This document shows positions 1-14,245 of a stretch of DNA of 64,000 bases, one piece after another. The DNA is from Glycine soja (lineage: Eukaryota > Streptophyta > Magnoliopsida > Fabales > Fabaceae): contig NC_041016.1 of NCBI RefSeq assembly GCF_004193775.1, positions 34,747,640 through 34,811,639 of the forward strand, read 5' to 3'. The position numbers and the translations under genes are program-made. The notes beneath the pieces were generated by a model, which was given only the letters and a program-made list of their open reading frames with translations, was not told the DNA's origin and made no database searches. How positions within the stretch are numbered: position 1 is the first letter of the stretch; each line of letters starts with the position of its first letter.

Positions 1-373
1 ATGAACTTGTATCTATATATATTCGAACGGTAACAACTAGAGGGACCTTCAACTTAAATTCAAATCAATCAATCTTACTTTTCAATTATTATTTTGCACA
101 ATTTACAACATTATTTTTTTTTTCAACATATTCAATTTTCCTTTATCTCTTTCAATTTGATTTTTTACTTAATCGCACCAAGCACTCTTTGGAATAGCTT
201 GGGCATCCATTGTTATAGAGCATATTTTCCTCTCTATTGCAAATCACTTGATCTATATTTTGAAATTGTGTTGAAGCATTTACCCAATATAATCAGTTTA
301 ATCTCATGTGACAACACATTTCCTCTCGGGTTTAATCGTCATAAGCCAATTGAAGCTTGTTAGTTGTGACTGG
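1..373. other. AT-rich flank, no gene seen
   Basis: Non-coding, AT-rich sequence left of element A. The only open frame (94-363) is hydrophobic and low in complexity, with no recognisable domain. The last five bases, ACTGG at 369-373, are the left copy of the target-site duplication of the retrotransposon that follows. Confidence 0.7.
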
Positions 374-1258
374 TGTTAGCCCATATTTTTGATAAGCTAA
401 AATATGCTCTAAATACGTATTAGATGTCGTCTTGAGTTTTGAAGCGTATTAAAGAGCAAGAATCTTGTCAGAGTCTGTTGAATCGAAAAGAAAGAAAGTG
501 CTATTAGAAAGGATTCACAGGTTCAAGGAAGTATTTACAAAATACAAGGCTAAGACAAGAAAGAGGGCTTCGAACCATTGGGCAAATCGAGCTGGCGTAT
601 GGTCGAATCGAAGTCAAGGCAACAAGATTTCTGGATTTGGCGCAATTTCTGACAAAACTTCACAAAATTAGTTCGACTTCGAGCAATGTGGGTAACCGTT
701 CTAAGGAGCAGTTATGTGCATGCAAGGTGTACGTAGCAGGACACTTGGCATTAGGATAGTATTCGACCGTTAGGGCAGTTTATTTTCGAATGTCTATATA
801 TAGCAGTTTTTTAGGCAGATTTCGGGGTCGCAAATCATTTCTACAAATCCTTATACACTCAAAGTACCCAGCGCAGAGAGAAACGAGTACGCAAGGAAAA
901 TGTATGATTGTGAACCATTTTAAGTTTCTGTAAACTTTACATTTCAAGTGCAATGCAATTTACGTTTCACTTTATAATTCCTGTCTTTTAAATGGTTCAT
1001 TCGATTGAATGAACTCGTTGACCCCTTAAATTCTGCATTTTACCTTTCTCTTGGCAATTTACTTCCAGCATTTCGTTTCTTTCAAAGAACTTTACTTTCT
1101 GCAAATCTCAAACCAATGAATGTTTGTTGCAAGGATGAACATTAAAGGTTTTACATTTAAATGCAAACACACAAATGGCATGCTCCTGAGATTCACTAGT
1201 CGATCTCGCAAGCAACTCGATTAGACTAGCGATTGTTTACCAAATTTCAGCGTAAACA
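374..1258 (+). repeat. 5' LTR of element A
   Basis: 885 bp, TG...CA ends. A TATA-like stretch (tctatatatagcag) near 792-806 is a plausible promoter for the genomic transcript. The short open frame inside it (465-671) is repeated identically in the 3' LTR and looks non-coding. Confidence 0.93.
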
Positions 1259-1261
1259 AAT

Positions 1262-1280
1262 TGGCACGCCCAGTGGGACC
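1262..1280 (+). promoter_or_regulatory. Primer-binding site of element A
   Basis: A stretch starting TGGCACGCC lies three bases after the LTR. It is complementary to a tRNA 3' end terminating in CCA, as expected for a minus-strand primer site. I cannot name the tRNA with certainty. Confidence 0.7.
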
Positions 1281-1368
1281 GGTCAATTGTGTGTTTCTGC
1301 TTTAAATTATTATTAAAGTTTTATTTAGTGCTGTTGGTTTATTGCACTCTTAATTGTTTTGATCTTGT

Positions 1369-2091
1369 ATGCATTTAAGAAGTGGGAAATCTGTTCCACA
1401 CTTAACAGAATTTAAAACTCGTGCAAGGATGGCTAGACCACCCCCAAGTAATCGAAACAATGACCTTCCAAATATGGAGGGGCAACCAACGCAGACATCT
1501 GTCAGTAATGCCAATATAAATTCTGGCATAGGAGCAATTCCTGACCAAACTGTTGGCACGATAAGTTCGACCGCTTCGACGGTTATGAATCAGACAGGGG
1601 TAACTTCTCCCATGACCAGCATGACGTTGGCAAGTTCGACCACGTCAGCGTCTGCTTTTGCCCCATGGAATAACCCCAGTTTAGGGAATCCCAGTGGAAG
1701 TCCCTTTCGACCGCCTCAAAACCCTCTATATGGCATGCCTACATCTTTGATGGCAGGGCTGCAAAACTCTCAACCAAATGTAGAGAATCTTAATACGTTC
1801 TCTCCATCAGGGTCTGTAGCGGGCAATCAAGGTAGGGTAATTCCTCAACATTTAACCAATACATCCGTTTTGTCACTCAGACAACAAATGGATGAAAGTA
1901 ACCATGATATGGTTAACATGTTAACACAACAAATAGGAACTGTCATTAACCCCTTAATTCAAAATACAAATGATAGTTACCAAATGTTAACAAATCAAAT
2001 AAGTCGAATTGCCGACTTTTTTGGGGCACCACCCGTACAGCAACCACCAATTCGACAGATCCAAATACAGGCGCCTATCCAAGAGATATAG
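1369..2091 (+). CDS. gag: Element A gag, N-terminal part
   Basis: A 240-residue frame starting 110 bases after the LTR with MHLRSGK, a basic opening typical of Tat gag proteins. The rest is rich in Ser, Thr, Asn, Pro and Gln. It ends at a TAG (2089-2091) immediately followed, in the same frame, by the main gag-protease frame. The two were almost certainly one ORF. The stop is either a point mutation in this copy or a leaky stop; a mutation is more likely since I know of no readthrough at this place in the clade. Confidence 0.75.
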   Translation: MHLRSGKSVPHLTEFKTRARMARPPPSNRNNDLPNMEGQPTQTSVSNANINSGIGAIPDQTVGTISSTASTVMNQTGVTSPMTSMTLASSTTSASAFAPWNNPSLGNPSGSPFRPPQNPLYGMPTSLMAGLQNSQPNVENLNTFSPSGSVAGNQGRVIPQHLTNTSVLSLRQQMDESNHDMVNMLTQQIGTVINPLIQNTNDSYQMLTNQISRIADFFGAPPVQQPPIRQIQIQAPIQEI

Positions 2092-4848
2092 ATGCCTAAC
2101 AATCCAGGGATGCAAATGGCTCAAGCACCACAACCATTGGCACGCATAGAGCCACCAGCCCAACAGGTCGAACCAAACCCTGGTATAGTTTTGGTAAATA
2201 GAAACCAAAATGCTGATGAAGTAATAGGGAATATTCAACAAAACCGTTTCGATAGGCAGAATAACCTAGCCCAAATGGTCGAAACAATTTTAGTACAGAA
2301 TGGTTTGAACTTGGGCTTTCACAGGCCCAATTTTGTGTCTCCATTATCTGAGTATGTGTTACAGACAGAATTACCAAGGGGTGTGAAAATCCCTAAGTTT
2401 ACTAAGTTTGCAGGAGAGACAAATGAGTCCACTGTCGAACACGTTGCTAGATATTTGGTCGAGGCAGGGGATTTGGCTAATAATGAAAATTTAAGAATGA
2501 AATATTTCCCTAATTCCTTAACTAAAAATGCTTTTACATGGTTTACTACCCTTCCTCCTCATTCCATACATAATTGGAACCAATTGGAAAGGATTTTCCA
2601 TGAGCAATTCTATATGGGACAGTCTAAGATAAGCCTTAAAGAATTAGCCAGCGTTCGACGTAAGGCACCTGAATCAATTGATGATTATTTGAACAGATTC
2701 AGACTCTTAAAGGCAAGGTGTTTCACCCAAGTCCCTGAACATGAATTAGTCGAAATGGCTGCTGGTGGCCTAGACTACTCGATTAGAAAGAAATTAGATA
2801 CCCAGTATTTAAGGGATATGGCTCAATTGGCTGATAGAGTTCGACAACTCGAACGATTGAAGGCTGAAAAGGCTAGAAATTCTAAGTTCCACAAGAAGGA
2901 AAAGGTTGCGTACGTTGAAACCAATGACAGTGACCAGGAGTTCGATATTATTTATGAAGATATCGAGGACAATGAGGTTGATTTAGCAGAATTAAAACCT
3001 GGACCTCCTTATGTTTGTAAACTCCTTAGACCTTCCAATGGAAAAAACCCTGTTGAACCTAAAAATGATAAATTTGTGTCTAAAACTTATACATTTGACA
3101 TAACTAAATGTGATGAAATATTTGATTTATTAGTCACAGATGGCCAAATTGTTGTTCCTAAGGGCTTGAAAGTACCCCCAGTCGAACAACAGAAGAAAAG
3201 GGGTTATTGTAAATTTCATAATTTCCTTGGCCATAAAACCTCACGTTGTGTTCTTTTCAGGGATTTGGTTCAAAAGGCTCTCAACGAAGGGAGACTCAAA
3301 TTTGGTGAGAAACCAAAGGTTGCCCAGGCAAATGCTGAAACATCCAAAGCTGCTGAAACTCTCTATGCAGAACCCCAAGAAATAATGATGGTCGAAACAA
3401 TGGAGTTGTCTCAGGTGCAAGTTCAGGGCATATCTGAAGAGGATTACAACGAACAAATGAAGGTTGTGTATCCTCAGGCTGAGGAGGATCTAATTGATTT
3501 CTTGAACAGATGCAAACTCGAAAGCAAGAGTGTGATGCTCTGCCCTCGCTGCAGTGCAGTATGTGATAGGGAGGCTACTGAGGGCCTCAAAAAATACCAA
3601 GTTATTAACAAGGGGGCAGAGCAGAACCAACGTTTCGATAAAGGCAAAAGGGTTATGGTGCAGTCGAACAATAATCAGAAGTCTGGTCGAAGGAATACTT
3701 TCGCTCCTCCTGGTTCAGTTCCGGTCGAAAAATGGATGCACCAGGGACTCATAAGGTTCAACAAAGGGGCCATGGAAGTAGGTGGTTCGAGTGGAACAAA
3801 GCAAATTGGCCCACAGGAGGCTAATAGGTACTCTTATAGGAACAATTACAGAGGAAAGAATCCTATGACGAGGACCCAATGGCGCAGGTTCCAGCGTCAG
3901 AAGAAATTGGCCCAACAGAATCTGCAAACGGGCCAGTATAAAGAAGTATCTAGGAGGCCAGTAAAAGAGAGACTCCTGCCTCCAGTAGATGAAGATAAGA
4001 TGGAGGATGAGGATCTACTGGATTCTGAACCAGACTTTGATGTCATCTGTGTGGTATCTATCTTGCCATCTGAATATGATGTCCAGTCTGAGGTTACTGA
4101 GATCGAAGGTGAGTTCGATCATTTTGATATGGCTGACCCAAAGCTAGTGTGCTATTATGTTATGAACAATGGCTGTGTGGAAGAACAATTAGCCTATTTC
4201 GAAAAGCCAGATTTTCAGATGAAAAGTCATCTTAAACCTCTTTTCATCAGGGCAAAAGTTGAGAATGTTGGAATCAACAAAGTGCTCATAGATGGAGGAG
4301 CGGCTGTCAACTTAATGCCTCGATCTATGCTCTACAAGATCGGGAAACATGACACTGATCTATCTGCCCACAACATTGTGCTCTCTAATTATGAGGGCAA
4401 AACTGGCTATTCTTTGGGAGCCATTCAAGTAGATGTTGCTGTAGGCAGTATAGTTCGACCAACTTTATTCCTGGTGATACAGTCCAAGGCTAATTTTAAC
4501 TTGCTATTAGGAAGGGAATGGATCCATGGAGTTGGGGCTGTGCCATCTATTCTCCACCAGAAACTCATTATCTGGAGGGAGGATGGGATTGTTGAAAATA
4601 TAGAGGCAGATCAAAGCTTCTATAAGTCAGAGGTTGATAATGTTACTCCACAAACCTTTGACAAAAATTTGGCTAACATAGCACCTTGTGGTGACAAGGA
4701 GACTGTTTTCGAGCCAAGTGACAATGTTATCCACTCTGTTAAACTCCATCCTACCCATGGGTTTATATGGGAGAGGGAGGAAATTGATGCAGTTTCCTCT
4801 AAAGATGGGGTCATTCCACCAACTGGGTGGAATATATATGAAGATTAA
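2092..4848 (+). CDS. gag-pro: Element A gag-protease polyprotein
   Basis: A 918-residue frame continuing the preceding gag segment. The retrotransposon gag domain lies at about residues 95-270 (motifs FTWFTTLPP, FHEQFYMGQ, YLNRFRLLKARC). A Cys/His cluster near residue 370 (YCKFHNFLGHKTSRC) resembles the zinc-like motif of Tat gag. A retropepsin-type aspartic protease follows at about 715-830, with active site IDGGAAVN, so DGG stands where DSG or DTG is usual, and with the later LLLGREWIHG. The frame ends at 4848; pol continues in the +1 frame, whose open reading begins upstream at 4688. The overlap suggests a translational frameshift or splicing, as in related elements, but I see no clear intron here. 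Confidence 0.85.
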   Translation: MPNNPGMQMAQAPQPLARIEPPAQQVEPNPGIVLVNRNQNADEVIGNIQQNRFDRQNNLAQMVETILVQNGLNLGFHRPNFVSPLSEYVLQTELPRGVKIPKFTKFAGETNESTVEHVARYLVEAGDLANNENLRMKYFPNSLTKNAFTWFTTLPPHSIHNWNQLERIFHEQFYMGQSKISLKELASVRRKAPESIDDYLNRFRLLKARCFTQVPEHELVEMAAGGLDYSIRKKLDTQYLRDMAQLADRVRQLERLKAEKARNSKFHKKEKVAYVETNDSDQEFDIIYEDIEDNEVDLAELKPGPPYVCKLLRPSNGKNPVEPKNDKFVSKTYTFDITKCDEIFDLLVTDGQIVVPKGLKVPPVEQQKKRGYCKFHNFLGHKTSRCVLFRDLVQKALNEGRLKFGEKPKVAQANAETSKAAETLYAEPQEIMMVETMELSQVQVQGISEEDYNEQMKVVYPQAEEDLIDFLNRCKLESKSVMLCPRCSAVCDREATEGLKKYQVINKGAEQNQRFDKGKRVMVQSNNNQKSGRRNTFAPPGSVPVEKWMHQGLIRFNKGAMEVGGSSGTKQIGPQEANRYSYRNNYRGKNPMTRTQWRRFQRQKKLAQQNLQTGQYKEVSRRPVKERLLPPVDEDKMEDEDLLDSEPDFDVICVVSILPSEYDVQSEVTEIEGEFDHFDMADPKLVCYYVMNNGCVEEQLAYFEKPDFQMKSHLKPLFIRAKVENVGINKVLIDGGAAVNLMPRSMLYKIGKHDTDLSAHNIVLSNYEGKTGYSLGAIQVDVAVGSIVRPTLFLVIQSKANFNLLLGREWIHGVGAVPSILHQKLIIWREDGIVENIEADQSFYKSEVDNVTPQTFDKNLANIAPCGDKETVFEPSDNVIHSVKLHPTHGFIWEREEIDAVSSKDGVIPPTGWNIYED

Positions 4849-7800
4849 TATGCCTGAGGCCACTGCATGGGCCAGAATTACGGCTTATATGGCCGAAAAT
4901 AGACTAAATACGGCCTTGGAGGCTGAATCACAACAAAATATGGCAGTTGAAGCCAAGATCGAAGATCATGAAAACAAAGAAACAAAGGATCGAAGACTGG
5001 ACTGCATTTATGATGATGAGCCACTGGGTTTTGAGAAAAATCCCATAAGTGAGGTGCCAAAGATGCAGGCTCAAGATCCTTTGGAGGAGATCGACATTGG
5101 AGATGGCTCGATAAAAAGGCCAACCTATATCAGTGCCAATATCACCTCAAGTCTAAAAGAAAAGCTGGTGCCTCTTCTTAGAGAATTTAAAGACTGTTTT
5201 GCTTGGGATTACCACGAAATGCCTGGGTTAAGCAGAGAAATGGTCGAAATGAAATTACCTATTAAGGAGGGAAAAAGACCAGTAAAACAACTACCAAGAA
5301 GATTCGCACCAGAAATCATGTCCAAGATTAAGGAAGAGATCGAAAGGCTGCTGAGGTGTAAATTCATCAGATCTGCCAGGTATGTCGAATGGTTAGCAAA
5401 TATAGTCCCTGTCATTAAAAAGAATGGAACTCTTAGAGTATGCATAGATTTTAGGGATTTAAATAATGCTACACCTAAAGATGAATATGCTATGCCAGTA
5501 GCGGAAATGTTGGTAGATTCAGCAGCTGGCTTCGAATTTTTAAGCATGTTAGATGGTTATTCTGGTTATAACCAAATATTTATTGCTGAAAGTGATGTGT
5601 CAAAAACAGCATTTCGATGCCCTGGTGCTTTAGGCACTTATGAATGGGTAGTTATGCCCTTTGGGTTGAAAAATGCTGGGGCCACTTATCAAAGGGCCAT
5701 GAATTCCATGTTTCATGATTTTATTGACACATTTATGCAAGTTTATATTGATGATATAATCATCAAATCCTCCTCAGAAGATAGCCATTTGGATTACCTT
5801 AGGCAATCTTTCGAACGAATGAGGAAACATGGATTAAAAATGAATCCATTAAAGTGTGCTTTTTGTGTGCGTGCAGGAGATTTCCTTGGTTTTGTGGTGC
5901 ATAAAAAAGGCATTGAGATAAATCAAAACAAGACAAAGGCTATTCTTGAGACGAAGCCTCCTTCGACCAAAAAACAGCTTCAGTCTTTGCTAGGAAAAAT
6001 CAACTTCTTGAGGCGATTCATCTCGAATCTAAGTGGCAAAGCTCAAATTTTTTCGCCATTACTTCGACTCAAGAAAAATGAACCATTCAAATGGGATGAA
6101 GTGCATCAAAAGGCTTTCGATGAAATTAAAGAATATCTGATCAAGCCTCCTGTGTTAATGCCTCCTAGTCGAAACAAGACTATGAAGTTGTATATTGCTG
6201 CGTCTGACAAGACCATTGGTAGCATGTTGGCTCAGGAAGATGATGATGGCGTAGAGCATGCAATTTATTATCTTAGTCGTGTACTAAATGATGCAGAAAC
6301 TAGATATAATGCCATAGAAAAACTTTGTCTTTGTTTGTATTTCTCTTGTGCAAAACTTAAGCAATATATAAAGCCTGTTGATGTTTATGTATATTCTCAT
6401 TATGATATTATTAAGCACATGTTGTCAAAACCTATTTTACACAGTAGAATTGGAAAATGGGCTTTGGCATTAACAGAATATTCTTTAATGTACAAGCCTT
6501 TGAAATCTGTTAAGGGTCAAATTGTGGCAGATTTTATTGTAGATCACTCAGTGATCGAAATGCCGCAAGACTATGTCGATACAGAGCCTTGGATTTTGTA
6601 TTTCGATGGTTCGAAACACAAACGTGGAACTGGAATTGGAGTTTTAATAATATCTCCCAATAAAGTTCCAACTAAATTCAAATATAAAATCAAAGGGCTT
6701 TGTTCTAATAATGAGGCTGAGTATGAGGCTCTAATTACAGGCCTTGAAATTTTAATTAGCTTGGGGGCAAGAAATGTTAACATAAGGGGTGATTCAGAAC
6801 TAGTGTTGAGACAATTAACACAAGAATACAAATGTATTAATGAACACTTAGCAAAATATTTTGTTATGGCAAGTTCTCTTCTGAATCATTTCGATTACAT
6901 TAACATTAAGCATATACCTCGACAAGAAAACCAAGAAGCAAATGATTTAGCCCAAATAGCTTCAGGGTACAAAATGTCGAAGGAAAAGTTAACTCAGTTG
7001 ATCGAAATAAAAGATAAACTGGTATTACCAGAGCCATTAAGCACTAAATTGCCAATGCCAAAACTTGTGGGGGCAAGTACACCACAAAATAATGAAGATG
7101 AAAGCATGGATGATCTCCAGAGAAAAATTCAAATTTTGGCCATTGACAATATGTTAGATAATGATTGGAGAAAGTCCATTGTTGAATATTTGGAAAATCC
7201 AATAGGTAATGTGGCTCGAAAGATCAAATATAGGGCTTTAAATTACATGATTGTGGGAAATGATTTGTTTAAAAAGACTGCAGAAGGAGTGTTGCTGAAA
7301 TGTCTAAGTGAATCAGAAGCATACTTGGTAGTTTCCCATGTTCACAGTGGGGCTTGTGGATCACATCAAGCAGGCGATAAAATGAAATGGCTTTTATTTC
7401 GACGAGGTTTGTATTGGCCTTCGATGTTAAAAGACTGCATAGAATTTGCTAAAGGCTGTCAGGAATGCCAAAAGCATGCAGGAATACAGCATGTACCTGC
7501 TAGTGAGTTACACTCTATAATCAAACCTTGGCCTTTCAGAGGATGGGCTTTGGACCTAATTGGTGAAATCAAGCCTGCTTCTTCTAAGAACCAGCGTTAT
7601 ATCATAGTTGGTGTCGATTACTTTACAAAATGGATCGAAGCAGTCCCTTTGCCAAATGTTGATCAGGAAGCAGTAATTAGTTTCATTCAAAATTATATTA
7701 TTTATAGGTATGGTATTCCCGAAACGATTACCACTGATCAAGGTTCAGTTTTTACTGGACGAAAAATGCAAGAATTTGCCAAAGAAACTGGCTTTCGATT

Positions 7801-7915
7801 ATTAACCTCAACACCATATTACGCGCAAGCAAATGGTCAGGTCGAAGCAGCCAATAAGATTGTAATTAACTTGATTAAAAAACACATTGCCCAAAAAACC
7901 AAGAAATTGGAATAA
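4688..7915 (+). CDS. pol: Element A pol: reverse transcriptase, two RNase H domains, integrase
   Basis: A 1075-residue frame. Reverse transcriptase spans about residues 220-460 with catalytic motif VYIDDIII. A first, retroviral-type RNase H-like region follows (about 490-620) but looks degenerate. A second RNase H (about 640-770) has the FDGSKHKRGTGIG, NNEAEYEAL and RGDSELVL motifs with acidic residues kept. This tandem arrangement is the known hallmark of Tat elements. Integrase has an HHCC zinc motif (HSGACGSHQ...CQECQ) and catalytic stretches WALDLIGEI and TTDQGSVFTG. The first ~55 residues overlap the gag-protease frame and may not be translated. The frame is cut at 7913-7915 by a one-base indel in the A6 run at 7893-7898; the rest of integrase is in the next frame. 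Confidence 0.88.
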   Translation: MVTRRLFSSQVTMLSTLLNSILPMGLYGRGRKLMQFPLKMGSFHQLGGIYMKINMPEATAWARITAYMAENRLNTALEAESQQNMAVEAKIEDHENKETKDRRLDCIYDDEPLGFEKNPISEVPKMQAQDPLEEIDIGDGSIKRPTYISANITSSLKEKLVPLLREFKDCFAWDYHEMPGLSREMVEMKLPIKEGKRPVKQLPRRFAPEIMSKIKEEIERLLRCKFIRSARYVEWLANIVPVIKKNGTLRVCIDFRDLNNATPKDEYAMPVAEMLVDSAAGFEFLSMLDGYSGYNQIFIAESDVSKTAFRCPGALGTYEWVVMPFGLKNAGATYQRAMNSMFHDFIDTFMQVYIDDIIIKSSSEDSHLDYLRQSFERMRKHGLKMNPLKCAFCVRAGDFLGFVVHKKGIEINQNKTKAILETKPPSTKKQLQSLLGKINFLRRFISNLSGKAQIFSPLLRLKKNEPFKWDEVHQKAFDEIKEYLIKPPVLMPPSRNKTMKLYIAASDKTIGSMLAQEDDDGVEHAIYYLSRVLNDAETRYNAIEKLCLCLYFSCAKLKQYIKPVDVYVYSHYDIIKHMLSKPILHSRIGKWALALTEYSLMYKPLKSVKGQIVADFIVDHSVIEMPQDYVDTEPWILYFDGSKHKRGTGIGVLIISPNKVPTKFKYKIKGLCSNNEAEYEALITGLEILISLGARNVNIRGDSELVLRQLTQEYKCINEHLAKYFVMASSLLNHFDYINIKHIPRQENQEANDLAQIASGYKMSKEKLTQLIEIKDKLVLPEPLSTKLPMPKLVGASTPQNNEDESMDDLQRKIQILAIDNMLDNDWRKSIVEYLENPIGNVARKIKYRALNYMIVGNDLFKKTAEGVLLKCLSESEAYLVVSHVHSGACGSHQAGDKMKWLLFRRGLYWPSMLKDCIEFAKGCQECQKHAGIQHVPASELHSIIKPWPFRGWALDLIGEIKPASSKNQRYIIVGVDYFTKWIEAVPLPNVDQEAVISFIQNYIIYRYGIPETITTDQGSVFTGRKMQEFAKETGFRLLTSTPYYAQANGQVEAANKIVINLIKKHIAQKTKKLE

Positions 7916-8435
7916 AACGTTAGATCAAGTTCTATGGGCATGTAGAAATTCTCCTAAGGAATCAACTAATACTACCCCATTTCGACTGACTTATGGGCAT
8001 GATGTTGTACTTCCGGTCGAAATACATTTGCAATCAGCCAGGATACAAAAACAAATGGACATTCCAATCGACCATTATTGGAAAATGATGTCAGATGATT
8101 TGGTTGATTTAGATGAGGAGAGATTAAGAGCATTAGAAGTTTTGACTAAACAAAAAGAAAGAGTTGCTAAAGCTTATAATAAGAAAGTGAAGTCAAAAAC
8201 TTTTAATATTGGAGATTTAGTTTGGAAGGTTATCCTGCCCATGGATAGTAAGGATCGAGCCTTGGGCAAATGGTCCCCAAATTGGGAAGGACCGTTTAAA
8301 ATAATTCAGATTTATTCGAATGGTGCTTATGAGGTGGAGGAGCTAACCCTTCAGAAACGTACTTTGAGTATAAATGGTAAATATTTGAAAAAATATAAAC
8401 CAACACTGCTCGAAGTTAAAATAAGCATAGAATAA
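7887..8435 (+). CDS. pol: Element A integrase C-terminus (frameshifted from pol)
   Basis: This is the natural continuation of the integrase, starting in the frame entered after the A6 run at 7893-7898. Visible motifs are WNKTLDQVLWACRNSPKEST, then TPFRLTYGHDVVLPVEI, and a C-terminal region GDLVWKVILP...WSPNWEGPFKI typical of gypsy integrase tails. It is not an independent gene. One inserted or lost base separates it from the upstream frame, so this copy of pol is broken unless the ribosome slips there. Confidence 0.85.
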   Translation: MPKKPRNWNKTLDQVLWACRNSPKESTNTTPFRLTYGHDVVLPVEIHLQSARIQKQMDIPIDHYWKMMSDDLVDLDEERLRALEVLTKQKERVAKAYNKKVKSKTFNIGDLVWKVILPMDSKDRALGKWSPNWEGPFKIIQIYSNGAYEVEELTLQKRTLSINGKYLKKYKPTLLEVKISIE

Positions 8436-8558
8436 GAGAAATACTGGAAACATAAAAATGGCGATAACAGTAAATTGCCACAAAAGGGCATTTGTCAATA
8501 TTACATCAAAAAGTAGAATCGAAATACAGAATTCGAAATAAAGAAATCACAAGTTCTA

Positions 8559-12625
<4,067 letters not shown>

Positions 12626-12641
12626 TTTTTTGGGGGCAATT
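12626..12641 (+). other. Polypurine tract of element A
   Basis: A G-rich stretch (ttttttgggggcaatt) directly upstream of the 3' LTR, in the position expected for the plus-strand priming site. Confidence 0.65.
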
Positions 12642-13526
12642 TGTTAGCCCATATTTTTGATAAGCTAAAATATGCTCTAAATACGTATTAGATGTCGTCT
12701 TGAGTTTTGAAGCGTATTAAAGAGCAAGAATCTTGTCAGAGTCTGTTGAATCGAAAAGAAAGAAAGTGCTATTAGAAAGGATTCATAGGTTCAAGGAAGT
12801 ATTTACAAAATACAAGGCTAAGACAAGAAAGAGGGCTTCGAACCATTGGGCAAATCGAGCTGGCGTATGGTCGAATCGAAGTCAAGGCAACAAGATTTCT
12901 GGATTTGGCGCAATTTCTGACAAAACTTCACAAAATTAGTTCGACTTCGAGCAATGTGGGTAACCGTTCTAAGGAGCAGTTATGTGCATGCAAGGTGTAT
13001 GTAGCAGGACACTTGGCATTAGGATAGTATTCGACCGTTAGGGCAGTTTATTTTCGAATGTCTATATATAGCAGTTTTTTAGGCAGATTTCGGGGTCGCA
13101 AATCATTTCTACAAATCCTTATACACTCAAAGTACCCAGCGCAGAGAGAAACGAGTACGCAAGGAAAATGTATGATTGTGAACCATTTTAAGTTTCTGTA
13201 AACTTTACATTTCAAGTGCAATGCAATTTACGTTTCACTTTATAATTCCTGTCTTTTAAATGGTTCATTCGATTGAATGAACTCGTTGACCCCTTAAATT
13301 CTGCATTTTACCTTTCTCTTGGCAATTTACTTCCAGCATTTCGTTTCTTTCAAAGAACTTTACTTTCTGCAAATCTCAAACCAATGAATGTTTGTTGCAA
13401 GGATGAACATTAAAGGTTTTACATTTAAATGCAAACACACAAATGGCATGCTCCTGAGATTCACTAGTCGATCTCGCAAGCAACTCGATTAGACTAGCGA
13501 TTGTTTACCAAATTTCAGCGTAAACA
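12642..13526 (+). repeat. 3' LTR of element A
   Basis: 885 bp, matching the 5' LTR except for two visible C-to-T differences. Followed directly by the target duplication ACTGG at 13527-13531. Confidence 0.93.
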
Positions 13527-13531
13527 ACTGG

Positions 13532-14245
13532 TCCCTGCCTCTTCCCCTCAATCTCTCTTTCCCTAATCCCTTTCTCGACATCTAAGTGAATGGTGAGTGT
13601 GGAATGAAAAAAATGAATCTATTGACTTTGACAAACTTATGAGAATAAGAATTATGGTCACTTTGGAGAATGACTCTTGATGATAAATATTTGTGTTTTA
13701 ATTTAAAATTTATAAATATATATTAATTCTATTTTATAAAATAAAATATTTATTTTAGATTTTCTTAAGATTTTGTTTTAATGAGTCAACAATTTGTTAA
13801 GGTTGTTTTGATACCTCTAAGTTATTATCTAACGGTTATATTTTCCAACGGTCATATTATTCTGTTGTTGCATAAATGCTTATATATATCTTCCTCTCTA
13901 GGGAGAGAATACTGACAAAACTACAGGTTCGGGGATCCTTTCGCTACACACGATCGGAACCAACGGGTTGTCGTATCTTGGGAGAGGAGCGCAATCAGAA
14001 TTTCTTACCCATGCAGTGGGGGCGTTTTCTCTCTAAGGATAGCGTTTACGCGCTTCAACCCAGACTATATCTTTCTTCCCCCCTTTTTTTCTTGTGCTTA
14101 TTGTATGTTATAATGCATTATTCATGTGTTGTCAATTAAATTTATTTTGCTACTATTATTTTGTTATTTAATTCAAGACTGTGCATCTTCTTCGTATATT
14201 ATTTTCCTTCATTTTTATTTTATTTTTCTAACATCTCCTAGCAAC
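13532..14245. other. Intergenic, no gene recognised
   Basis: AT-rich sequence with one less AT-rich patch at 13925-14070. A TATA-like gcttatatatatc lies near 13877 followed by a short open frame (13876-14139) with no domain I recognise. It may be the remnant of another LTR, but I find no ends. Confidence 0.5.

Noticed and set aside
465..671. Short ORF in the LTR of element A, repeated at 12733-12939
   Set aside because: Basic, low-complexity translation of LTR sequence with no domain; identical in both copies simply because the LTRs are.
13870..14080. Possible LTR or gene start near a TATA-like motif
   Set aside because: No partner LTR, primer site or recognisable protein found.
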